Shown piece by piece: positions 1 through 6,158 of a DNA stretch of 6,334 bases. Where the stretch lies: contig JABJIU010000208.1 in the NCBI GenBank assembly GCA_018661145.1, forward strand, positions 1-6,334, written 5' to 3'. A program made the position numbers and the translations under genes. The DNA is from Pseudomonadota bacterium (lineage in GTDB: Bacteria > Pseudomonadota > Gammaproteobacteria > Arenicellales > UBA868). The notes under the pieces are model-generated. The model worked only from the letters and a program-made list of their open reading frames with translations, searched no databases and was not told the DNA's origin. Position 1 is the stretch's first letter. Every line of letters starts with the position of its first letter.

Positions 1-976
1 GATTGGCGTTATAGGTATGGGAAAAGTTAAACCCGGTAAGCGTCGACAGGTTATCCACAAGTTTTGACGGAAACAGCGTCGCGCCGAGGGGCGCGTAGCC
101 TGAGCCCAATCCTTTTGCCATGACGACAATGTCCGGTAGTGCGTCGGGATAATGATGCGCGCTCAGGAACTTTCCCCCACGGCCCGTGCCGCAGAGCACT
201 TCGTCAAAGATCAGAAAGATGCCATGACGGGTGCAGATATCGCGGATACCTTGAAAATATTTTTCCGGCGGGACGACACAACCGGTGGCGAGCCCACCAA
301 CAGGCTCAACAGCGAAGGCGAGTACGTTATCCGAACCCAGTTCCCGGATCTTTTCTTCCAGCGCTTCAAGCGCGAACTGGGTATAACTTTCCAGCGAATG
401 GGGCTCAGGCAGGCGGTAGGTCAGCGGGGCCGGTACCTTATGGCTCGTCATGCCAAAGCCGTCGAAGAAGGTGCCGAGCGTATCATCTCCCGACATGCCT
501 AGTGTTGCTATCGTCCCACCATGGTAGGAGGGCAGGCAGGTAATGAGATGCCGTCGGTTAGGCTCGCGGGTTGCAACGACATACTGACGGACAAACTTGA
601 TTGCAATTTCCATCGCTTCGCTGCCGCCGCTCGATAGCGCGACCCGCTCAAAACCCGGGCCGGCGAGTATCGCAATCCGGTCGGTCAGCGCTATATTTGG
701 ACCATGCTTGGCCAGCCGGGAATAGGCAAAGTCCAGTTGCCTTGCCTGTTGAGCCATGGCATCGGCAACCCGGTCATTACCGTGCCCGATATTACTGACC
801 ACGGGCCCGGAGGAGGCATCGATGTATTCGTTGCCGTCTTCATCCCACATATATATGCCTTGGGCGCGGGTGATGACGGGTAGCGGCACAATATTGCTGT
901 CCGCATAGAAGACATCCTGTGCGCCTCCGACCGAAGGCACTGCAGCAGGTGATGGACTGGCGTCTGTACTACTCAT
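1..976 (-). CDS. Class III PLP-dependent aminotransferase, N-terminal 325 residues (cut by window edge)
   Basis: Translating the minus strand from the ATG at 976-974 gives an open frame to the window edge with class III aminotransferase features in the right order. These are a GGSEA phosphate-binding segment (residues 117-121), the Y151-H152 pair that stacks on the cofactor, FDEV with D258 contacting the pyridine nitrogen, and K288 in MAKGLGSGY as the Schiff-base lysine. HTYNAN follows at 320-325. Family members are about 430-450 residues, so roughly the last quarter is missing. The family moves amino groups, often terminal ones (ornithine, GABA, putrescine, diaminobutyrate), to 2-oxoglutarate or pyruvate; the substrate here cannot be read. 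It is transcribed away from the SDR-ureohydrolase-amidohydrolase operon, sharing its 156-bp upstream region. The start is the only usual start codon after an in-frame TAG just upstream, but its spacing from the nearest Shine-Dalgarno-like run (1004-1011) is long. Confidence 0.93.
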   Translation of the reverse strand, partial: MSSTDASPSPAAVPSVGGAQDVFYADSNIVPLPVITRAQGIYMWDEDGNEYIDASSGPVVSNIGHGNDRVADAMAQQARQLDFAYSRLAKHGPNIALTDRIAILAGPGFERVALSSGGSEAMEIAIKFVRQYVVATREPNRRHLITCLPSYHGGTIATLGMSGDDTLGTFFDGFGMTSHKVPAPLTYRLPEPHSLESYTQFALEALEEKIRELGSDNVLAFAVEPVGGLATGCVVPPEKYFQGIRDICTRHGIFLIFDEVLCGTGRGGKFLSAHHYPDALPDIVVMAKGLGSGYAPLGATLFPSKLVDNLSTLTGFNFSHTYNAN

Positions 977-1014
977 TGAAAGAGGTCGTGCAGCAGATAC
1001 TGATCCTTCCTAGG

Positions 1015-1042
1015 TTGATTTGTACGCTGGGGATTATATGAT
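1015..1042 (+). promoter_or_regulatory. Candidate sigma-70 promoter for the SDR-ureohydrolase-amidohydrolase operon
   Basis: TTGATT (1015-1020) is followed after 16 bp by TATGAT (1037-1042), four and five matches to the -35 and -10 consensus. Transcription would start near 1049, giving a leader of about 85 nt before the SDR ATG. The -10 overlaps the opposite-strand TATAAT at 1033-1038, so the two divergent promoters would compete for polymerase. Inferred from sequence only. Confidence 0.4.
1033..1038 (-). promoter_or_regulatory. Candidate -10 element for the aminotransferase gene
   Basis: The minus strand reads a perfect TATAAT here, about 57 bp upstream of the aminotransferase ATG. No good -35 hexamer sits 16-18 bp upstream; a TTGACT lies too far away, with a 25-bp spacer. 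If used, the promoter may depend on an activator. The assignment rests on the match alone. Confidence 0.35.
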
Positions 1043-1050
1043 CAGGCAGC

Positions 1051-1090
1051 GATTGAGAAACTCAGTCAATTATGTGGCCAGATTGAGGAA
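1051..1090 (+). repeat. Direct repeat GATTGAG(A/G)AA, two copies 30 bp apart
   Basis: GATTGAGAAA (1051-1060) and GATTGAGGAA (1081-1090) match at nine of ten bases and start exactly 30 bp apart, close to three helical turns. The first copy also contributes to an interrupted inverted repeat, ATTGA (1052-1056) with TCAAT (1066-1070). Placement downstream of the candidate promoter would suit an operator. However, the second copy doubles as a Shine-Dalgarno-like GAGGAA before the small ORF at 1096, so part of the similarity may be coincidence. Confidence 0.3.
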
Positions 1091-1095
1091 TTACA

Positions 1096-1152
1096 ATGAA
1101 CATTATGGCGATGATATTCATAAGGGAGTTCCATGAACGCCATCGGGGTTGA
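1096..1152 (+). CDS. Possible 18-codon leader ORF overlapping the SDR start
   Basis: An ATG at 1096 lies 5 nt after GAGGAA (1085-1090), a well-placed ribosome binding site. It opens an 18-residue frame, MNIMAMIFIREFHERHRG, ending at TGA 1150-1152. The frame differs from that of the SDR, whose Shine-Dalgarno (1122-1128) and ATG (1133) both lie inside it. Ribosomes on this ORF would unfold or occlude the SDR start and terminate 17 nt past it, a layout compatible with translational coupling or attenuation. The peptide resembles nothing I know and has no run of a single regulatory amino acid. It could equally be a chance reading frame. Confidence 0.25.
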   Translation: MNIMAMIFIREFHERHRG

Positions 1153-1927
1153 TATCGAAGGCCCTGTCGCTATCGTTACCGGCGCGGGATCGGGAATCGG
1201 GGCCGCGTGCGCTACGGCGCTTGCCGCAAGAGGCTGCCGAGTCGTTGTCAACTACCAGCACAGTCGCGAGGGCGCGAGTGACACAGTCGCCCAGTGTCAG
1301 GCCCTGGGCGTCGAGGCAGTGTCGGTTCAGGGAAGCGTTACGGATAATGAGGACTGCCAGAAGATTCTCGATGAGACCATGAGCACCTTTGGCCGGCTGG
1401 ACCTGCTAGTCAATAATGCTGGCGTTACCCGTTTTGCCGATCAGAAAGAGTTGGCCGCACTCAATGCCGCTGATTTTGAGCACATCATGTCAGTCAACGT
1501 GACTGGCAGTTACCAGATGACCCGCGCGGCCGTACCAGATCTTGAAAAGTCCGATTGTGGTGCGGTGGTGAATGTTTCATCGCATTCAGGTATGAGCGGG
1601 ATCGGCTCTTCCATGGCTTATGCCGCATCCAAAGGCGCACTCAATACAATGACGCTGTCACTGGCGCGCAATCTGGCGCCTTCGATCCGAGTCAATGCTG
1701 TCTGCCCCGGTTTTGTGGATACGAAATGGCTGTCAGGAAAGCTCTCAGACGAAGCGCTTACAGCGTTCAAGGAAAAAGTCGCGGCAGTTTCACCGCTGCA
1801 AACTATTGTGACGCCGGCCGACGTCGCGGACGCCGTGTGCTGGTTGGGATTAAAAGCACGATCTGTGACAGGACAGCTGCTGGTGATTGATGGCGGCACA
1901 CATTTAACAACAGCGAGCCCACTTTAG
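1133..1927 (+). CDS. SDR-family NAD(P)-dependent oxidoreductase (FabG-like)
   Basis: This 264-residue protein is a complete classical short-chain dehydrogenase/reductase, a cytosolic Rossmann-fold enzyme interconverting a carbonyl and an alcohol with NAD(P)H. The cofactor glycine motif TGAGSGIG is at residues 16-23 and the structural NNAG at 94-97. The catalytic tetrad is N122, S150, Y163 and K167 (YAASK). It ends with the family's usual VTGQ...DGG segment. Residue N40 after the second strand, rather than an acidic residue, leans toward NADP(H). Length is normal for the family. The start is supported by AAGGGAG at 1122-1128, 4 nt before ATG. It heads a three-gene operon, with the ureohydrolase starting 18 nt after its stop. 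FabG-like SDRs are functionally diverse; with these neighbours, oxidation or reduction of a hydroxylated amino-acid-derived intermediate is more likely than fatty acid synthesis, but that is inference. Confidence 0.93.
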   Translation: MNAIGVDIEGPVAIVTGAGSGIGAACATALAARGCRVVVNYQHSREGASDTVAQCQALGVEAVSVQGSVTDNEDCQKILDETMSTFGRLDLLVNNAGVTRFADQKELAALNAADFEHIMSVNVTGSYQMTRAAVPDLEKSDCGAVVNVSSHSGMSGIGSSMAYAASKGALNTMTLSLARNLAPSIRVNAVCPGFVDTKWLSGKLSDEALTAFKEKVAAVSPLQTIVTPADVADAVCWLGLKARSVTGQLLVIDGGTHLTTASPL

Positions 1928-1945
1928 GGTTCAGCGGAGAAGATC

Positions 1946-2902
1946 ATGACCAACCGAGAAGACTATCAGCCTGTCGACCCCTCTGTGGTGCCCCGCTTTG
2001 CGGGCCTTGCTACTTTCATGCGTACTGTCACACGGGAGATTATCGAAGAGGTTGATGTGGGACTAGTGGGAGTGCCCTTTGATCTGGGCCTTAACCATCG
2101 CACCGGGGCGCGACAAGGCCCAGCGGGGGTAAGGGAGATGTCACGACTTATCCGCCGGGTGCATCCCACCAGCGGCATCCGGCCTTTTGAGATCTGCAAC
2201 GTGGCGGATCTTGGCGATGCGCCGGTGAATCCGATGAGTAAGGATAAATCGATCGACATGATCAGAGACTTTTTCATCGAGATGAAGGGTGCAAACATTG
2301 TGCCCATCGCCTGTGGCGGTGATCACACGATTCCCTTGCCGATTCTGCGGGCGTTGGCAGTAGATGAGCCGGTGGGCCTACTGCATTTTGATGCCCACGC
2401 CGACACACTGGATGAGATTTGCGGTGACAAGGTGAACCATGCGACTTTCATGCGCCGTGGCTATGAAGAAGGACTGATTGATCCCAAGCGCACCATTCAG
2501 ATAGGCATGCGGGGCAGCCGCTTTACGCCCCAGGACATCCAGTATGGTTATGACGTCGGGTACAGCATCATTACAATGGATGAGTATGAAGAGATGGGTC
2601 GCGCCGCTGCAATCCAGCAGATTCAGGAAGTCCTGAAAGGCGGCCCGGTGTACATCTCGCTCGATATCGACGGTCTGGACCCGGCCTATCTGCCAGGAAC
2701 TGGAGTGCCAGAAATCGGAGGCCTGATCCCGAGAGATGTGCAGGTCATCCTGCGTTCACTGCAGGGCATGGATATCGTCGGTGCGGATATCAGCGAGGTG
2801 TCTCCCTGTTATGACCCTACAGGGATCACCTGCGTGACGGTTGCCAACCTGATGTTCGAGATGCTGTGCATCATCGCGGATTCCATTTCTGCTAAACGCT
2901 GA
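1946..2902 (+). CDS. Ureohydrolase (agmatinase / guanidinobutyrase-type, arginase superfamily)
   Basis: The 318-residue product carries every metal-binding motif of the arginase/agmatinase superfamily: GGDHT (H127), DAHAD (D149, H151, D153) and DIDGLDP (D240, D242), which together hold a binuclear Mn centre. Also present are a conserved NH(A) turn (H164), QIGMRG (185-190), PGTGVPEIGG (250-259) and EVSP (285-288). Such enzymes hydrolyse a guanidino group to urea and an amine, for instance agmatine to putrescine or 4-guanidinobutyrate to GABA. The N-terminal PRFAGLATFMR segment (16-26) resembles guanidinobutyrase/guanidinopropionase-like proteins more than arginases, so a guanidino acid is my first guess. 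I cannot separate these specificities by eye. A GGAG at 1936-1939 lies 6 nt before the ATG. The freed amine would be a logical substrate for the divergent class III aminotransferase. Confidence 0.92.
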   Translation: MTNREDYQPVDPSVVPRFAGLATFMRTVTREIIEEVDVGLVGVPFDLGLNHRTGARQGPAGVREMSRLIRRVHPTSGIRPFEICNVADLGDAPVNPMSKDKSIDMIRDFFIEMKGANIVPIACGGDHTIPLPILRALAVDEPVGLLHFDAHADTLDEICGDKVNHATFMRRGYEEGLIDPKRTIQIGMRGSRFTPQDIQYGYDVGYSIITMDEYEEMGRAAAIQQIQEVLKGGPVYISLDIDGLDPAYLPGTGVPEIGGLIPRDVQVILRSLQGMDIVGADISEVSPCYDPTGITCVTVANLMFEMLCIIADSISAKR

Positions 2903-2936
2903 GGTCAACAGCCCCTTACGGCTACAGGATAAATTC

Positions 2937-4190
2937 ATGCTACTTAAAAACGCCAATATCTACGATGTCCGGGCAGGTGCCTTCAAGTTGGGCTACCTCT
3001 TTATCGAAAACGGCCGCATCGCTGATATGGGGTTTGATGGGTCACCACAAAGTGCCGCCGTTGATATGGAATCATCGTATGTGCTGCCGGGATTTATCGA
3101 TTGCCACGTACACCTTTGTGTCGATACCTATAACCCCGATGCCTCCCGTCTTTGGGCAGGCGCCAAACCAGGCGCGATAGCGCTATCGGCGGCTCGGGCC
3201 GCTTATCGGACGTTGCTTTGTGGCGTGACCTCTATTCGCGAGGTCGGTGGCTGGGATTATCACGAGATCGCTGTGCGCGATGCGGTCAACGTAGGCACGA
3301 TTGCGGGCCCGAGGATTTTCTGCTCGGGCAAGATTATTTCCATGACTTCTTCTTCTACGCCTTATTGGACCGGCATGTATGAAGAAGCCGATGGTCCTGA
3401 CGAAGTTCGCAAGGCCGCCCGCAAGCAACTCGCAAACGGAGCAGACCTCATCAAAATTCTAGCATCTGGGGCCATGACGTCATCACAAAACGAGCGTGCA
3501 GATGTAATTCAACTGCGCCCGGATGAAATTAAAGCTGCGGTAGAGATTGCCCGAGACAACTTTACGCATGTCGCTTCGCACGCCCATGCCTGTGAAGCCA
3601 TCATCAACTCGGTTGAATGCGGGTGCGCCAGCGTTGAGCATGGCTCTTTTGGCGACGAGGCAGCCTATAAAATGATGGCAAAGGCCGGGACGTATCTGGT
3701 GCCCACCTTATGTGTACACCCCGGGCTTCTTGACGACGAAGAGTTTGCCAGCCAGACGCCATCCCACATCCGAGAGCGTTATGCGTCGTTGCGCGTAATG
3801 CGCACTGAGAATATGAGACTTGCGCACGCTCTCGGTGTTGCAATTGCCATGGGTACCGACGTCGGCACACCGGGCAATCACGCCGGAAATAATCTTCTGG
3901 AGCTCAGTCTGATGGTCAACAATGTGGGCCTGTCGCCCGAGGAATGCTTGCTTGCAACGACTCTTCACGGGGCGGATCTATTGGGCCGGGCCGATGATTT
4001 TGGTAGCCTGGAAGTCGGTAAGCGGGCTGATCTTGTTGCCATGCGGGCCAATCCGCTTGCGAAGATAGAGGCTGTGGATGCGCTGGATTTCGTGATGAAA
4101 GATGGTGTTGCGTATCGGGACGATGATCGGCGCCTGGGTGAGGATTGCCCAGATTTTTGGGCCCCGGGGCGGGCTGGCGGTTTTTACTGA
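2937..4190 (+). CDS. Metal-dependent amidohydrolase (COG1228, imidazolonepropionase / Xaa-Pro or Xaa-Arg/Lys hydrolase-like)
   Basis: The 417-residue protein has the amidohydrolase-superfamily plan. An N-terminal beta segment leads into GFIDCHVHL with metal ligands H57 and H59. K173 in LIKILASGAM is the probable carboxylated bridging lysine. H215 (SHAHA) and H235 (EHG) complete the metal site, and D308 in MGTDVGTPGNH is the catalytic aspartate. The C-terminal GKRADLVAM segment (361-369) closes the second beta domain. These signs point to the COG1228 group, whose characterised members include imidazolonepropionase, prolidases and carboxypeptidases that release C-terminal Arg or Lys from dipeptides or N-acyl amino acids. 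No signal peptide is evident, so it should be cytosolic. AGGAT (2926-2930) lies 6 nt before ATG, and 34 nt separate it from the ureohydrolase. A role in freeing a basic amino acid from a conjugate fits the neighbours but is unproven. Its last 7 bp overlap the opposing VOC gene. Confidence 0.9.
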   Translation: MLLKNANIYDVRAGAFKLGYLFIENGRIADMGFDGSPQSAAVDMESSYVLPGFIDCHVHLCVDTYNPDASRLWAGAKPGAIALSAARAAYRTLLCGVTSIREVGGWDYHEIAVRDAVNVGTIAGPRIFCSGKIISMTSSSTPYWTGMYEEADGPDEVRKAARKQLANGADLIKILASGAMTSSQNERADVIQLRPDEIKAAVEIARDNFTHVASHAHACEAIINSVECGCASVEHGSFGDEAAYKMMAKAGTYLVPTLCVHPGLLDDEEFASQTPSHIRERYASLRVMRTENMRLAHALGVAIAMGTDVGTPGNHAGNNLLELSLMVNNVGLSPEECLLATTLHGADLLGRADDFGSLEVGKRADLVAMRANPLAKIEAVDALDFVMKDGVAYRDDDRRLGEDCPDFWAPGRAGGFY

Positions 4191-4669
4191 GTCGCCACTT
4201 TAGCGCGCGTCCACTTCTTGAGAATTTCGTGGGGATCGCCTTCGTCGCCCACGTTGTCTTCCTGCCCTGGACGCCTTGCGGTAAGTTCAATCACGTAGCC
4301 GTTGGGATCGCGAAAATAGATCGAGTCGATAAAGCCGTGATCTGAAATACCCCGGGACTCAATGCCCGCCTCGCGGCCCCGCTCCAACATCGGTTCGAGC
4401 TGCTGATGTTCGACTTCAAGGGCAATGTGCAGATCAAAATCGCGCTGCGCCTTGAAATCAAAGGGCGTGTTGGGGTCATCAAAAAACGCAAGAAACGAGC
4501 CGTCTTCCATCTGGAAGAATGTATGTAGCACGTGGGTGCCGCGACCGGTCTTGGTGGTGCTGATTTCCAGCGCGCCGGCAAAAGGCAGGCCCAGGAAATC
4601 CTCGTAGAACGCCCGCGTCTCTTCAGAGTCGCGACAGCGGTAAGCGTTGTGGTGCAGTCCCTTAATCAT
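4184..4669 (-). CDS. VOC-family (glyoxalase / extradiol dioxygenase fold) protein
   Basis: The 161-residue product begins with the typical vicinal-oxygen-chelate opening, a short strand with H7 followed by RDSEETRAFYEDFLGLP (13-29), and contains a second beta-alpha-beta-beta-beta half. Probable metal ligands are H7, H81 (DLHIALEV) and E128 (GYVIEL), the spacing expected for a two-module VOC metal site. DPNG (121-124) is the usual turn before the last strand. Members include glyoxalase I, methylmalonyl-CoA epimerase, ring-cleaving dioxygenases and antibiotic-resistance proteins, so the fold does not give the reaction. Residues beyond about 133 are a charged tail outside the core fold. It sits 26 nt downstream of the 2-oxoglutarate oxygenase gene and is probably cotranscribed with it. 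Only a weak, distant purine-rich Shine-Dalgarno is seen, which suggests coupling to the upstream gene. It overlaps the convergent amidohydrolase gene by 7 bp. Confidence 0.88.
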   Translation of the reverse strand: MIKGLHHNAYRCRDSEETRAFYEDFLGLPFAGALEISTTKTGRGTHVLHTFFQMEDGSFLAFFDDPNTPFDFKAQRDFDLHIALEVEHQQLEPMLERGREAGIESRGISDHGFIDSIYFRDPNGYVIELTARRPGQEDNVGDEGDPHEILKKWTRAKVATQ

Positions 4670-4695
4670 GAGTGTCTTAGCTCTCTGGAGGCGGT

Positions 4696-5562
4696 TTAGT
4701 CCATCAGTCCGTCTGCCCTAACGCGCTGAGTTTGCGCTTCAAGATGCTTTTCTGTGACTTTACCGTAAAGCTCCCGGTTCCGTTCGACACTGCCGATTAT
4801 CCCGGGTTTTTCTGCAAAGGACATGATCAAAAGCAGTCGGTCGGACAGACCGGTATTTTTTGTGACCCGGTGCAGGGAAAACCGCCCAAGGAAAAGTTGA
4901 AGATCGCCGGGGCTGAGCGGGAGGCAGGCCACCCGCTGCGTATCTCCTGAAAGCACCGCCCGTACCTCGTCGTAGCATTCGTCGTTTGCGTTTCTAAGGT
5001 TAGGAACATATTCAAAATGCCCGCCACTGACGGCGCTTTTGAGCAGCATGGTGATGGTGAACTCGTTGGTGTCAAAGTGCCAGTTGAACTGGCTGCCCGG
5101 CTTGAGCACATTGACAATCATGTCCGATACCGGATCTTCATAGATATACAGTTGGTCTTTACCGAGGCAATCCTGAATAAAGTTGATTAACGCTTGCCAG
5201 TTATATAGCACTCTGCTTGCGCTGCTATCATCGTAGCAATCGCTCGTGATAAAGCCGTTAGTGCGCTCAAGAAAGATCCGCTGGGGGTGATCCTCGGCCA
5301 ATGACGCATCATCGGCCGAAAAATACACATTGGTCTTTGTGATAGCAGAGAAGTAGGCGGACTTCCTGCGTTCCTCTGCCTCAGTAAGCAGCCAGGAGAG
5401 CCCGAGCGGACTCAGGAAATCGGGAATCACGGCACAGCCGTCGCGCTCGAGCTGAGTGCGCGTTACCGTAAGACTTTTCTGATACCGCGTATCGTGAGGG
5501 CTGCCGAGCGGATAATGTGAAGTGTCGATGAGCGATGCGGGATCGATGGGTAATTTCGGCAT
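4696..5562 (-). CDS. Fe(II)/2-oxoglutarate-dependent oxygenase, BesD/HalD-like, with hydroxylase-type HxD
   Basis: The 288-residue protein has a double-stranded beta-helix core with an iron-binding facial triad. H162 and D164 lie in NWHFDTNEFTITMLL, the distal H231 in GRFSLHRV, and R242 is the likely 2-oxoglutarate carboxylate anchor. The pattern of HFDTNEF, then GGHFEYVPNLR (180-190), then PGDLQLFLGRFSLHRV (218-233) recalls the BesD/HalD group (older name ArpA-like), some of which chlorinate free lysine or ornithine-type amino acids. Those halogenases replace the aspartate with glycine (HxG) to make room for chloride. Here D164 is retained, so hydroxylation or desaturation is expected, not halogenation. 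AGGAGGT at 5567-5573 lies 4 nt before the ATG, a strong ribosome site that fixes the start. The VOC gene follows. The group assignment is from memory of the motifs and should be confirmed by alignment; the 2OG-oxygenase call itself is firm. Confidence 0.85.
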   Translation of the reverse strand: MPKLPIDPASLIDTSHYPLGSPHDTRYQKSLTVTRTQLERDGCAVIPDFLSPLGLSWLLTEAEERRKSAYFSAITKTNVYFSADDASLAEDHPQRIFLERTNGFITSDCYDDSSASRVLYNWQALINFIQDCLGKDQLYIYEDPVSDMIVNVLKPGSQFNWHFDTNEFTITMLLKSAVSGGHFEYVPNLRNANDECYDEVRAVLSGDTQRVACLPLSPGDLQLFLGRFSLHRVTKNTGLSDRLLLIMSFAEKPGIIGSVERNRELYGKVTEKHLEAQTQRVRADGLMD

Positions 5563-5566
5563 AACG

Positions 5567-5573
5567 ACCTCCT
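5567..5573 (-). promoter_or_regulatory. Consensus Shine-Dalgarno (AGGAGGT) of the 2OG oxygenase gene
   Basis: The minus strand reads AGGAGGT followed by CGTT and ATG, the best ribosome binding site in the window and decisive for the start at 5562. The rest of the 130-bp gap up to pilE (5563-5692) shows no convincing promoter hexamers or terminator, and no further gene. Confidence 0.75.
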
Positions 5574-5692
5574 GGCACGGCGAGTGTCACTTAAGCACGG
5601 ACTATTTTCATCGGCGGTTTCTGCGCGGCGTATTCCCGGGGCGACACTTTTAGTTGGATTTACGCAAGTCCATTACCGGACATGAGTCCCCG

Positions 5693-6124
5693 TCACCAGC
5701 AACTGTCGGTATCAGCGCCGGTTGCACCCTGAACCCCAAGATGGGTAAGGGTGAGGGTCGTACAGTCACTGTCGTTGCTAGCTTGGGCACCCTGGGGCGT
5801 CGCAGTCAGGGTAAAGGTGCTCGCCGCAAGAGCGCTGCCGGCCGCGGCGATCACATAGTAGCCTTCCGGAGAGGTCTCGCTGACCCCGCCGGTGCCGACC
5901 ACTGCACAGCTCGTCTTGTTGTAGGCTGAAAACTGCGTGTAACAGCGCTCCAGTTGCTGGGCCATCTGCAGCAGGGTGCTCTGCCCATCGGTGCGACGGC
6001 TGCGGGTGACATAGTCCGAATATTGCGGTACGGCAATCGCCGCAAGGATGCCGATGATGGCGACCACAATCATCAGTTCGATCAGTGTGAACCCTGCTTG
6101 TTTGCTGCCTATAGATTTATTCAA
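5693..6124 (-). CDS. pilE: Type IV minor pilin PilE (prepilin), TTG start
   Basis: With a TTG start at 6124-6122 the prepilin has 143 residues. A short basic leader (MNKSIGSKQAG) is cut by PilD before FTLIELMIVVAIIGILAAIA, the N-methylated hydrophobic helix with E5 that packs in the pilus core. The globular part has YVTRSRRTDGQ, a TFTLTATPQG stretch and a final SCW. This ending and the leader-to-end spacing match PilE minor pilins of gammaproteobacteria rather than major pilins. Cysteines at mature positions 50, 62, 110 and 131 could form two disulfides. An in-frame ATG at 6211 would give a 40-residue leader, but it lies inside the upstream coding sequence and has no ribosome site. The TTG also lacks a strong Shine-Dalgarno (a weak GGTAG precedes it). 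The product is exported to the inner membrane and joins the PilVWXE/PilY1 priming complex that initiates pilus assembly. Confidence 0.87.
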   Translation of the reverse strand: MNKSIGSKQAGFTLIELMIVVAIIGILAAIAVPQYSDYVTRSRRTDGQSTLLQMAQQLERCYTQFSAYNKTSCAVVGTGGVSETSPEGYYVIAAAGSALAASTFTLTATPQGAQASNDSDCTTLTLTHLGVQGATGADTDSCW

Positions 6125-6158
6125 ATTTCTACCAAGTTGAATTGATGATACTGACCCT

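Noticed and set aside
139..543. Plus-strand open frames at 139-543 and 152-502
   Set aside because: They lie opposite the aminotransferase, whose motifs (GGSEA, DEV, MAKG) show the minus strand is coding. The plus-strand translations are Arg/Gly-rich with no recognisable domain.
2141..2326. Minus-strand frames within the ureohydrolase and amidohydrolase genes
   Set aside because: They are shadows of genes with complete catalytic motifs and have no ribosome sites or recognisable protein features.
4161..4180. GCCCCGGGGC palindrome followed by a T run near the end of the amidohydrolase gene, as a possible terminator
   Set aside because: The stem would have no loop, or only four pairs in an alternative pairing. 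It lies inside coding sequence and is separated from the T run by unpaired GC-rich bases.
5583..5648. AGTGTC / GACACT inverted pair upstream of the oxygenase gene
   Set aside because: Six-base arms separated by 54 bp are readily expected by chance and match no known operator.
5665..5690. Short hairpins (GGAC/GTCC) just after pilE as a terminator
   Set aside because: Stems of only four pairs with no T tract on the minus strand.
5654..5929. Plus-strand open frame opposite pilE
   Set aside because: The minus strand encodes a clear pilin with the conserved prepilin cleavage site and C-terminal signature; the opposite frame shows no domain features.
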